This document shows, one piece after another, positions 1 to 7,396 of a DNA stretch of 64,000 bases. This DNA is from Desulfosporosinus sp. FKB. Its GTDB lineage: Bacteria; Bacillota; Desulfitobacteriia; Desulfitobacteriales; Desulfitobacteriaceae. The stretch spans positions 62,001 through 126,000 of the forward strand of contig NZ_NADJ01000038.1 in NCBI RefSeq assembly GCF_002196705.1, given 5' to 3'. The position numbers and the translations under genes are program-made. Numbering within the stretch: position 1 is the first letter of the stretch; the number at the start of each line of letters is the position of its first letter. Below the pieces are notes generated by a model. That model had not been told where the DNA came from, made no database searches, and saw only the letters and a program-made list of their open reading frames with translations.

Positions 1-129
1 GGAACGGGTATTGGTCTCGCACTAGTACGACAAATCACTGCCCTTCATCAAGGAACGATCCATGTTCAAAGCGAAGTTGGCGAGGAGACGGTATTTAGTG
101 TCCAGCTTCCAAGAAAAATCCAACAATGA
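1..129 (+). CDS. Histidine kinase, C-terminal fragment cut by the window edge
   Basis: The open frame from base 1 ends at TGA 127-129 and encodes about 42 residues. It begins with GTGIGLALV, the G2 box of the GHKL ATPase domain of sensor histidine kinases, followed by the usual closing pattern (HQGTIHVQSEVGEETVFSVQLP). The sensor, dimerisation and N/G1 boxes lie outside the window, so the signal and the partner regulator cannot be told. The family assignment is safe from the G2 motif alone. Confidence 0.85.
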   Translation, partial: GTGIGLALVRQITALHQGTIHVQSEVGEETVFSVQLPRKIQQ

Positions 130-224
130 CTCGACTATTCTTAACCACTTTCTATCTATTCTTCTTATATTCAAAATGCCATCGTCAAGTAACTTCCCTT
201 TCTTGGATGAAAATAGATTAAACT

Positions 225-265
225 ACAAGGAACTGTTTTGGCCTCGAGCCAGAACAGTTCCTTGT
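225..265. terminator. Long hairpin between the kinase and the anti-sigma gene
   Basis: An 18-bp inverted repeat (arms 225-242 and 248-265, one mismatch) lies downstream of two converging genes. T-tracts on either side are weak, so it is probably a bidirectional transcription end, not a perfect intrinsic terminator. The remaining DNA between 130 and 370 shows nothing else. Confidence 0.5.
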
Positions 266-370
266 AAGTCTTTAAGCATTACTTCCATTTATCTATATCA
301 ATAGATCCTTTATTTCTCAACTGACTCACTTTAAATCACTTGAAATTAGTGGTATTCGTTGTACCATAAT

Positions 371-1711
371 CTACTTTAACGGAATATTAAGAACCTCATT
401 ATAGATCTTGACATAAGTCATACGCTGGACGTCGAACTCAAGGTTTTGACCTGTTCCCTGAAAATGAAGAGTTCGCGTATGAATAACCTTACCTGATTTT
501 CCCTCCACAATTTTGTCATAACTATCATTCTGAGTATCGTTCAGACTCACCTGCTTCCCATCTATTAAAAGGTAGACTTTTGTCAGCACCACGCCATCCT
601 CACTGCTCAGGGTAATATAGGTATCCCCCCCGGAAGTAAAGACTTTCTTGATCTCGATGGTTTGCCCAAGAATGTTAAGGGCAGCATTATCCGAACCGGT
701 CTTGAGGTTAAAACTCTTATTCACCTGGTGATCCGCCCCTAGGCTGACAAGCTTAATCTCCAGCTTCTGAAGATCTGTAGGCAGAGCATCATAATCTTCA
801 TTAAAGATAATTCCCTGAAGGTTTGTGCTCATTCCTCCCCCTTGTTTGGCGACCTCCTTGCCGTTCGCATAGAGTCTTAAATCAACAGAACCCGGAGAGA
901 AATACCCCAGACGCTCTTCCCCGCTTAATTTCGCTTCGGCAAGCTCCAGAATATTCATCACTGACCCATCAATAACAGTTTTCGTGGGTGAGGCGAGAAG
1001 GGAATTTATATGAATCTTACTCGCATCCACGTCAAAGGTTTGATTAATATCCTTCTTCAGGGTATAACCCATAGCTGTGTTCCGATTGAGAGTAAACGAA
1101 ATACTGCCCTTATCCATCGTCCCCTTCGCCATCATAGTTACCGTTAACGTCAGGTTCTTTTCGAAAAAAAACTTTGGAGGGTCAAAACTTGTTACGGATT
1201 TGATTTCTGTCTTATCCGCACTGATTTGTCCGGTACCGTTATTCTCCTTGTACTCTCCAAACAAACCTTTGATGCTCATCATCGGTATCATATCCCCTTG
1301 ATCAATCTTTCCTGCCGGATCTTTCAGGGTGCTGAAGAGCAGAAGCTGATTGCTGTCCAGCATTACACCGTCCAGAGTCAGGGTAAAACCGTTCTTAAAG
1401 GTATAACTTTTACCAATGAGTTGTCCCTTCCCTAATTCATTCAGTTGTTTCAAAGTCCCGTTCATAATTTGGTCATAACCCAGCAGTTGCTTGCCGTAAT
1501 ACGCCAGAGCATCATAATTATAGGCGCTCAGGGAAAAGACAACGAGAACCACAGCAATACTCAGCTTCCATCTTTGCAGCGGCCGCCGCTGAACCCTTCG
1601 GTCAGCCAGGGCACTTCGCAGCCTTGTTTCCAATTCAGCTGGCACAGACAAGCGCTCAACATCTGCTTTTCCTTCTTCAAAAAGATCCTCAAAGTTGTTC
1701 AACCCACTCAC
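371..1711 (-). CDS. DUF4179-type membrane anti-sigma factor
   Basis: This 446-residue protein has a short cytoplasmic N-terminus (about 48 residues), one membrane segment near residues 48-66 (SIAVVLVVFSLSAYNYDALAYYG region) and a large extracytoplasmic part. The layout and the region after the helix match DUF4179 proteins, which sit beside ECF sigma factors and act as their membrane anti-sigma factors. The start overlaps the end of the sigma gene by 23 bases, so the two are translationally coupled. The inferred job is to hold the sigma factor at the membrane until an envelope signal releases it. The signal is unknown. Confidence 0.8.
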   Translation of the reverse strand: MSGLNNFEDLFEEGKADVERLSVPAELETRLRSALADRRVQRRPLQRWKLSIAVVLVVFSLSAYNYDALAYYGKQLLGYDQIMNGTLKQLNELGKGQLIGKSYTFKNGFTLTLDGVMLDSNQLLLFSTLKDPAGKIDQGDMIPMMSIKGLFGEYKENNGTGQISADKTEIKSVTSFDPPKFFFEKNLTLTVTMMAKGTMDKGSISFTLNRNTAMGYTLKKDINQTFDVDASKIHINSLLASPTKTVIDGSVMNILELAEAKLSGEERLGYFSPGSVDLRLYANGKEVAKQGGGMSTNLQGIIFNEDYDALPTDLQKLEIKLVSLGADHQVNKSFNLKTGSDNAALNILGQTIEIKKVFTSGGDTYITLSSEDGVVLTKVYLLIDGKQVSLNDTQNDSYDKIVEGKSGKVIHTRTLHFQGTGQNLEFDVQRMTYVKIYNEVLNIPLK

Positions 1712-2216
1712 CTCCGATACTTTGCTGTAAGCGTCTAAGTCCGGTGTGAATCCGTGATTTCACCGTTCCCAAAGGAATATCCAAAATCTGGGCAATAGAT
1801 TCATAATCCAAGTCCAAATAAAAGCGTAATTTAAGTACCTCCCGCTGCCCTTCGCTTAATTTAGCCCAATGCTCCTTGAGTGCAATTCGTTCCTCCTTTT
1901 CGGAAAACACATCGTGATAACTGCCTTCCGGAACCTTTTCCATGGCAATAACCTTTTTCTGCTTACGCAACATTTTGTGGCAGCAGTTAACCAAAATGGT
2001 CTTGCTCCAACTGTAAAAAGAGGTTTCGTTTTTTAGTCGCCTGATGTTCTCAAACAAAAGCACAATCATATCTTCCATTGCGTCCAGCGCATCCTCTTTG
2101 TTCCCCATATAAACATAGGCCAGCCTGTAATATTCTTCTTTTTTCGCCATTACCAATTGGACCAAAGCCTCTTGATCTCCTGCTTTTGCCCGTTTCAGCT
2201 GTTCCTCAAGATCCAC
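1689..2216 (-). CDS. ECF-type RNA polymerase sigma factor
   Basis: This 175-residue protein has sigma-70 region 2 (residues about 10-80, with DALDAMEDMIVLLFENI) and region 4 (about 115-168, LSEGQREVLKLRFYLDLDYESIAQIL followed by GTVKSRIHTGLRRLQ), with no region 3, as in extracytoplasmic-function sigma factors. An AGGTGA ribosome-binding site precedes the ATG. It is first in a two-gene operon with its likely anti-sigma factor, and such pairs usually autoregulate. The regulon cannot be read from this window. Confidence 0.92.
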   Translation of the reverse strand: MDLEEQLKRAKAGDQEALVQLVMAKKEEYYRLAYVYMGNKEDALDAMEDMIVLLFENIRRLKNETSFYSWSKTILVNCCHKMLRKQKKVIAMEKVPEGSYHDVFSEKEERIALKEHWAKLSEGQREVLKLRFYLDLDYESIAQILDIPLGTVKSRIHTGLRRLQQSIGGEWVEQL

Positions 2217-2346
2217 CTTGTCACCTCACTCCGGTCTGTTCTGAAAGTAAGAGTATTAAGGACGGTAAAAAGTTCATTAAAGCCACCGGAAATTAACATA
2301 GATAAAGAGACAATTTTTACGAAATATCTTTTTATCCAGTTTTTAG

Positions 2347-2514
2347 GACCCCAACTTCTATAAGTGGGGGTGGGTCCTTCGTTAACTTCAGGTGGGGTAG
2401 AGTCCTCCTTAGCCGCTAAGTATTCCTATTGGGAAAGGCGGCTCGGCAATAATGTCCACTGGACATTATTGTATCTGAAGCCCCGATGTTCAGCTTTAGC
2501 TGAACGAGTTCACT
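2347..2514 (-). repeat. Palindromic repeat, longest copy (with an extra insert of about 65 bp)
   Basis: Read on the minus strand, this has the three blocks shared with the copies at 7221 and 54924: a left block with hairpin GTTCAGCTAAAGCTGAAC (2488-2505), a centre with GGACTCTACCCCACC, and a right hairpin around CCCCCACTTATAG (2349-2370). Unlike the others it carries about 65 extra bases holding two hairpins, one with arms AGCCGC/GCGGCT (2411-2443) and one with perfect 10-base arms AATAATGTCC (2448-2470). The gap 2217-2685 holds no other feature except the terminator at 2639. Confidence 0.75.
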
Positions 2515-2638
2515 CACTGGAAGGAGTTTTGGCTTACTTGTATACATTTTAGATTATGTTAATTAATATCGTCCTTCATGACGAGGCGGTTTTATGTAAA
2601 AATGATTAGGATCAAGGCCACAAGCCACTAAAAGAAAA

Positions 2639-2672
2639 CAAGGACGCAGCAAACTATGTTCCTGCATCCTTG
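2639..2672 (-). terminator. Terminator of the FAD/Fe-S dehydrogenase gene
   Basis: An 11-bp stem (arms CAAGGACGCAG / CTGCATCCTTG, one mismatch) is followed on the minus strand by a T-rich tail. It lies 14 bases past the stop at 2686. Confidence 0.8.
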
Positions 2673-2685
2673 TGAATGTTTTGAT

Positions 2686-5538
2686 TTAGCGTGGAGTTGA
2701 ACACTTATCTACCAGATAAACAATTGATTGATAGCTGATACCACTATGATAGGAGAGCCCGATTTCACAGGTTCTGCTATTGGAATATCCAGCCTGGCAG
2801 TTTTCGGGGAGAGAATCTTTCAAAGCTGCTAAGGCCGAACGATTTAGTTCCGGAAACGTGAAGCCGCGATCTCCGGCAAACCCACAGCAATGGACATCTT
2901 GGGGTATGATAACATTTTCAGCACAGGCATGGGCTACAGTATAAAACTTCTCTTTCAGATTCATCTTCACCGAACTGCAGGTGACATGAATAGCAATTGT
3001 TTCTTTTCGCTGATTGAAAGTTAAACGATCAAGCAAAAAATCGTGAATAAACTCAACGGGTTCATAAAGTTTTAACGAGTGCATCACTCGCTTCATTCGA
3101 TATAAGCAAGGGCTTGTATCACACAGAATAGGATATTTGCCCCCTTCACTTGCTGCAAATAACGCCTTCTCTAGCTCAGAGCTTTTCTGATCAGCGGTCT
3201 CGAAAAACCCCTTGCTTTCCCAAGGCATACCGCAGCAAAGTTTGTCCATAGCGGGAGGATAAATCACTTCATAACCGGCTTTGTCCAAAACAGAGAGCAT
3301 TACCTCACTCAAGCTCCTCTGATCAAGATCGTTTTTGGCTGCTCCCATGGAACGGCTGATACAGCTGGGGAAATAGACAACTTTCCTCCCATCTTTTCCA
3401 CTGGTATGCTTGAGGGAAGAAACTCTGCCAGCTTTGGGCATCCACGGGTTCCAGAGAGGAATCACGTTCCCGGAAATCTTTCTCGCCCCTTGGGTTAAGC
3501 CCTCCATCACCTTGGTGCCTAAAATTCGGTGAACTCCATGGACAGTACCCAGCCCCAAACGCATGACTCCCGTTACTCCAGTCATATGATTAGCTAAACT
3601 TTCCGCAATTCTGCGGCTGTTCGGTGTTGTCTCTTGAGAACGCAAAAATTTAATGTAGTCCCCTGTATTGATTCCTAAAGGGCAGCTCGTTGCACACAAG
3701 CCATCTACAGCACAAGTTTTATTGCCGGGATATGCGAAGTCTTTTTCCAGACGAGATAAGCGTTGGGGATCGTCTCCCGTTCGGCGTAATTCCTGAATTT
3801 CTCGCTGCACAACAATCCGCTGTCTCGGGGTTAAGGTTAAATTCTTAGAAGTACAAATATCCTGACAAAAGCCGCAGTTGGTACATGTATCAATAATCTT
3901 ATGGGCTTGGGGCATATTTTTAAGATTTTCCAAATAGACGTTAGGATTATCATTAATAATAACACCTGGATTAAGGAGGTTTTCCGGGTCGAAGGTCGCT
4001 TTAAGCAGTTTCATAAACTCATAAGCTCTTTTCCCCCATTCCACCTCCACAAAAGGAGCCATGTTTCGGCCAGTCCCATGCTCAGCTTTCAAGGATCCGC
4101 CGAAACGATCGACAACCAAATCACTGACTTCTCTCATCAGTCCTTCGTAACGTGGTAGATCCTCTGGACGACCGAAATCCTGGGTAAATACAAAATGCAG
4201 GTTCCCATCAAGAGCATGCCCGTATATGATGGCATCCTCATAAGCATACTTGTTCAAAATCTCCCGCAAGGCTAAAGTCGCTTCGGCAAGATTTTCTTTA
4301 GGGAAGGCAACATCTTCTATGACTACCCCCGTCCCCAAAGCTCTTATAGCGCCGACAGCCGGGAAAATTCCTTTGCGAATATTCCATAGGTTCTCATACT
4401 CAGCCTTGACATCAGTGAAACCCAATGGCAAAACCGTCGGAATTTCTCTAAGCAGATCTTCCACGTTTTCAATAGTTTGCTGCAGTGATTCTTGATCAGT
4501 GCCCCGAACTTCAACAAGCAGAGCCGTGGCTGTTGGAGAAAGAGTCTTTAGGTACTCGGGCATACCCGGCTTGTCTTCCATTGTTTTTAAAGAAATCCGA
4601 TCCATTAGTTCGGCGGCAGATACTATTTGTCTGTCCAATTTTTGAACAGCCAAACAGGCTTGTTCCATATTGGGATAGATGATTAAAGCTGACGCTTTAT
4701 GACTATGCTCAACGACTGTATGATAAGTAATCTCGGCTATAAAACCTAACGTTCCTTCGGAACCAACCATGAGATGTTTGATAATGTCAATGGGGTCCTC
4801 AAAATCCACAAAAGCATTGAGACTATATCCTGTTGTATTCTTAATTTTGTACTTGTGGCGAATTAAAGCTTCAAGTTCAGGGTCAGACATGATTTTATCC
4901 TTTATTTCGAGGATGTTGTTAACCCACTTCGAATGAGAATCCAGAAAACTTAAGCAAGATTTCTGATCCCCGGTATCCAACATGGTTCCATCACCGAAGA
5001 TTATTTTCATCTCCGCAACAGTTTGATAACTGTTGTCTGCCGTTCCGCAGCACATGCCGCTGGCATTGTTGGCGGCAATTCCGCCAATCATCGCATGATC
5101 AATTGATGCAGGATCAGGTCCGATTTTTCGGGCATATTGGGCTAAATAGCGATTTGCTTCAGCTCCAATAATCCCTGGCTCCAAGGCTATCTTGTCACCT
5201 TTATCCAAGATGGAGCAGCCCCTCCAAGACCCTTGCAATACTACAAGGACAGAATCCGTCACAGCTTGTCCCGAGAGGCTGGTGCCTGCTGTTCGAAAGG
5301 TAACAGGCACTTTATATTCTTGGGAAGCATTCAATATGTGTTTGACCTCCGCCACATCACGCACTTTGAGAACAATTTTGGGAATTAAACGATAAAAGCT
5401 GGCATCAATCCCATAAGCCAATGTGTGCAAAGGGTCGCAAAAGCGACGATCGTCGGGTATATATTGGGCTATTCGTCCCCAAAAACCTTGGTAAGGTTTT
5501 GCTAAGTTGGCTGCATCAACTTTCTGATCTTCGTTCAT
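2686..5538 (-). CDS. Fused FAD-binding / Fe-S 2-hydroxyacid dehydrogenase (D-lactate/glycolate type)
   Basis: This 950-residue protein joins a GlcD/Dld-type flavoprotein half to a GlcF-type Fe-S half, about the usual length for single-chain D-lactate dehydrogenases. In order it has an FAD-binding type 4 domain (residues about 35-180, with GTSLSGQAV and GGIAANNASGMCCG), the FAD-oxidase C-terminal domain (to about 530), two ferredoxin-like clusters (CTNCGFCQDIC and CAVDGLCATSCPLG), and two CCG domains ending in CCGMPWESKG and CCGFAGDRG. It should oxidise a 2-hydroxyacid such as D-lactate and pass electrons to quinone or another carrier. The exact substrate is not readable. It lies 18 bases downstream of the ferritin-like gene and may be cotranscribed with it. 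Confidence 0.88.
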   Translation of the reverse strand: MNEDQKVDAANLAKPYQGFWGRIAQYIPDDRRFCDPLHTLAYGIDASFYRLIPKIVLKVRDVAEVKHILNASQEYKVPVTFRTAGTSLSGQAVTDSVLVVLQGSWRGCSILDKGDKIALEPGIIGAEANRYLAQYARKIGPDPASIDHAMIGGIAANNASGMCCGTADNSYQTVAEMKIIFGDGTMLDTGDQKSCLSFLDSHSKWVNNILEIKDKIMSDPELEALIRHKYKIKNTTGYSLNAFVDFEDPIDIIKHLMVGSEGTLGFIAEITYHTVVEHSHKASALIIYPNMEQACLAVQKLDRQIVSAAELMDRISLKTMEDKPGMPEYLKTLSPTATALLVEVRGTDQESLQQTIENVEDLLREIPTVLPLGFTDVKAEYENLWNIRKGIFPAVGAIRALGTGVVIEDVAFPKENLAEATLALREILNKYAYEDAIIYGHALDGNLHFVFTQDFGRPEDLPRYEGLMREVSDLVVDRFGGSLKAEHGTGRNMAPFVEVEWGKRAYEFMKLLKATFDPENLLNPGVIINDNPNVYLENLKNMPQAHKIIDTCTNCGFCQDICTSKNLTLTPRQRIVVQREIQELRRTGDDPQRLSRLEKDFAYPGNKTCAVDGLCATSCPLGINTGDYIKFLRSQETTPNSRRIAESLANHMTGVTGVMRLGLGTVHGVHRILGTKVMEGLTQGARKISGNVIPLWNPWMPKAGRVSSLKHTSGKDGRKVVYFPSCISRSMGAAKNDLDQRSLSEVMLSVLDKAGYEVIYPPAMDKLCCGMPWESKGFFETADQKSSELEKALFAASEGGKYPILCDTSPCLYRMKRVMHSLKLYEPVEFIHDFLLDRLTFNQRKETIAIHVTCSSVKMNLKEKFYTVAHACAENVIIPQDVHCCGFAGDRGFTFPELNRSALAALKDSLPENCQAGYSNSRTCEIGLSYHSGISYQSIVYLVDKCSTPR

Positions 5539-5556
5539 GGAATCGCCCCGCCCTCT

Positions 5557-6042
5557 CTACTTGATTAAAAACAAGGCATTGATTTTTTTGATGTGTTCTT
5601 TTTCTTCGTTTACCAGGTCTTTTACTGTATCCTTGCCCGCATTATTAACAAAGTTTTCAAACTCTTGGAAGATCATAATAGAATCTTTTTCGAAACTCTG
5701 AGCGAAGTGCAAAATGTCCAGATCGGTTTTTATTCCTTTAACCAGATCTTCAACATTATTCAAGTTAAAAATATGGTTATTTACAATTGACTTTAAATAG
5801 TCTCCATATTCCCCGGCATAACTTTCATTGGGCATAAATTCTTTAGAAAGCCTTTCGCCTAATTTCTCAAAGTCTTTCAAATGTTTTTCTTCTTCCTTCG
5901 CCAGATAGACTAAGACCTCTTTGACTTGAAGATCTTGGGCATAGGAGAGGGCTTTTTCATAAAACTCCTTTCCCGATTTTTCCATCTCAAGCGCCAGCTT
6001 AATAATTTCCTCACCTGTAAAGTTAACAATACTCCAAGACAT
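5557..6042 (-). CDS. Ferritin-like / rubrerythrin-type diiron protein
   Basis: This 161-residue, all-helical protein has a ferritin-like four-helix layout. Helix 1 carries EMEKSGKEFYEKA, helix 2 carries EEEKHLKDFEKL, and glutamates recur in the last two helices (NEEKEHIKKI), which fits a carboxylate-bridged diiron site. There is no C-terminal rubredoxin domain, so it resembles the short rubrerythrin-like proteins. In anaerobes these scavenge peroxide or sense iron and oxygen, but that role is inferred here. The ATG at 6042 sits 7 bases after GGGTGG. Confidence 0.8.
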   Translation of the reverse strand: MSWSIVNFTGEEIIKLALEMEKSGKEFYEKALSYAQDLQVKEVLVYLAKEEEKHLKDFEKLGERLSKEFMPNESYAGEYGDYLKSIVNNHIFNLNNVEDLVKGIKTDLDILHFAQSFEKDSIMIFQEFENFVNNAGKDTVKDLVNEEKEHIKKINALFLIK

Positions 6043-6255
6043 CCATTATCCACCCTTTCTCTTCCTAATAGATTTAGTAGTGCAAGATATGTAAGAAACA
6101 ATTATAATGGTTTTCTTTTATTTTATAATTATTATAAATATAAGTCAATAATGTCTTTGACAGAATTTTAATATTAATTTCTATTTAATTTTTGATTCAA
6201 TCGGAGGCTTTCCCTGTGAAAGTAACCTGAGGCAACAACTTGCCTTACATAGACA

Positions 6256-6610
6256 TACCGTGTTCCCGCTCAGGCCGAGATTGTCCTCGAAGGCCGAATG
6301 TTGCCCCATGTTCGTCATATGGAAGGACCCTTCGGCGAATTCCCCAAAACCTATACTCCCTCATATCCTAAACCCATGATTGAACTTACAACTATGACAA
6401 CACGCAATAATCCGATCTACCACACCATTGTCCCCGCCAGTAACGAACATTTTTTAATCGAAGGAATTCCCCGCGAGGGCGGCTTATTCGAAACAATGAG
6501 CAAGACCGTCACTTGCGTCAGGCATGTTCGTTTCACTCCACGAACGTTTGGCTAAAATGCATATTCCTGGCGAAGAAAAAATTGTGCTCAATAATTATCT
6601 GAGTAACTAA
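6256..6610 (+). pseudogene. UbiD-family decarboxylase remnant (frameshifted)
   Basis: The frame with AEIVLEGRMLPHVRHMEGPF and GEFPKTYTPSY reproduces the conserved middle of UbiD-type, prenyl-FMN-dependent decarboxylases (the EGPFGE segment). It continues through REGGLFETMSKTVT, then hits a stop at 6553-6555. A second frame picks up with MHIPGEEKIVLNN and ends at TAA 6608. A stop codon (TAG 6250-6252) also interrupts the upstream side, and the N- and C-terminal parts are missing. Only about 115 codons remain of a family usually 430-500 residues long. It is the only strong sign of gene decay in the window. Confidence 0.75.
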
Positions 6611-6639
6611 AAACCATAATGGTTTTATACCTGAAAAAA

Positions 6640-6690
6640 TCGCCCACTGTGATTGTTCTTCTTGTAGTTAACACAGTGGGCGACTTTTTT
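6640..6690. terminator. Bidirectional terminator
   Basis: A perfect 12-bp stem (TCGCCCACTGTG and its complement at 6672-6683) is flanked by an A-run on the left and a T-run on the right, so it can act on both strands. It would end transcription over the UbiD remnant and after the DsrE-like gene. Confidence 0.85.
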
Positions 6691-6696
6691 AATACC

Positions 6697-6733
6697 GTGA
6701 ACTTGTTCAGCTAAAGCTGAACATCAGGGCTTT
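6697..6733 (+). repeat. Palindromic repeat, left block only
   Basis: This is a copy of the block that starts GTGAACTCGTTCAGC and ends CGGGGCTTC, with a few changes. It overlaps the end of the DsrE-like gene and supplies its stop codon. Confidence 0.75.
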
Positions 6734-7083
6734 ATATAACAATATCCTTCATTTTGTTTTACGACAAGTTCTATTACTCCGGCCGGAACGGTTTCTACGT
6801 AATCGTAAAGATTATCCTTTTTTAGATTATTGGCCATTAAAGCATTGCTGCAGGCAACAAATTTAACGCCCTGTTGATTCAAACTTTCCATGGTCTTCAC
6901 ATCATTATCGAAATCTAAAGCATGCTGATTTTTAGCATAATACTTTACTGCCTCGGCATTTGCCAAAACCTCAACAGAGTAATTATCCTCACCTGTTGCT
7001 TTTAATAAATTGCTTACATTCGTTAATAACAGTTTCCATTTCGTCATTTCGTCGATATGAATTATAACCTTATAGTTTTTCAT
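6724..7083 (-). CDS. DsrE-family small protein
   Basis: This 119-residue protein has a DsrE/DsrF-like alpha-beta fold pattern: an opening strand (KVIIHIDEMTKWKLLLTNV), VEVLANAEAVKYY, then GVKFVACSNALMANNL with a cysteine at the position often used in sulfur-relay members. Only this one cysteine is suitably placed besides one near the C-terminus, so sulfur transfer is possible but unproved. The ATG at 7083 follows GAGGGAGA. The last codons and the TGA stop come from the intergenic repeat at 6697-6733, so the native C-terminus may have been replaced. Confidence 0.75.
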   Translation of the reverse strand: MKNYKVIIHIDEMTKWKLLLTNVSNLLKATGEDNYSVEVLANAEAVKYYAKNQHALDFDNDVKTMESLNQQGVKFVACSNALMANNLKKDNLYDYVETVPAGVIELVVKQNEGYCYIKP

Positions 7084-7220
7084 TACATTATCTCCCTCTG
7101 GAATTTGTTGGATGACTCAATATTAACTCCTAGCTCCAAAAATCTATGTCTATTATATTGCATTTCTACAATTATCTACAATATTTTTGTGCTATTTTTG
7201 TAAAACAAATCAGCTGCTTA

Positions 7221-7321
7221 GTGAACTCTTTCAGCTAAAGCTGAACATCGGGCTTCAGAAGAGGATTCTACTCCACCTAAACTTAACGAAGGACACCCCC
7301 ACTTATAGAAGTGGGGGGCTT
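7221..7321 (+). repeat. Palindromic repeat, near-complete copy
   Basis: This copy of about 101 bp has the left block (GTGAACTCTTTCAGC, then the GCTGAACATCGGGCTTC segment), the centre GGATTCTACTCCACC and the right hairpin CCCCCACTTATAGAAGTGGG. It lies between the DsrE-like gene and metH and overlaps neither. Confidence 0.8.
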
Positions 7322-7396
7322 AAAAACCGGATAAACTTAACCTATAAGCTGTCTTTACTAAAAGACTGTTCTAGCAAAGAAATCTAAATGTCTTTC

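Noticed and set aside
2364-2552. Open frame of 62 codons
   Set aside because: It lies inside the palindromic repeat copy and has no start signal.
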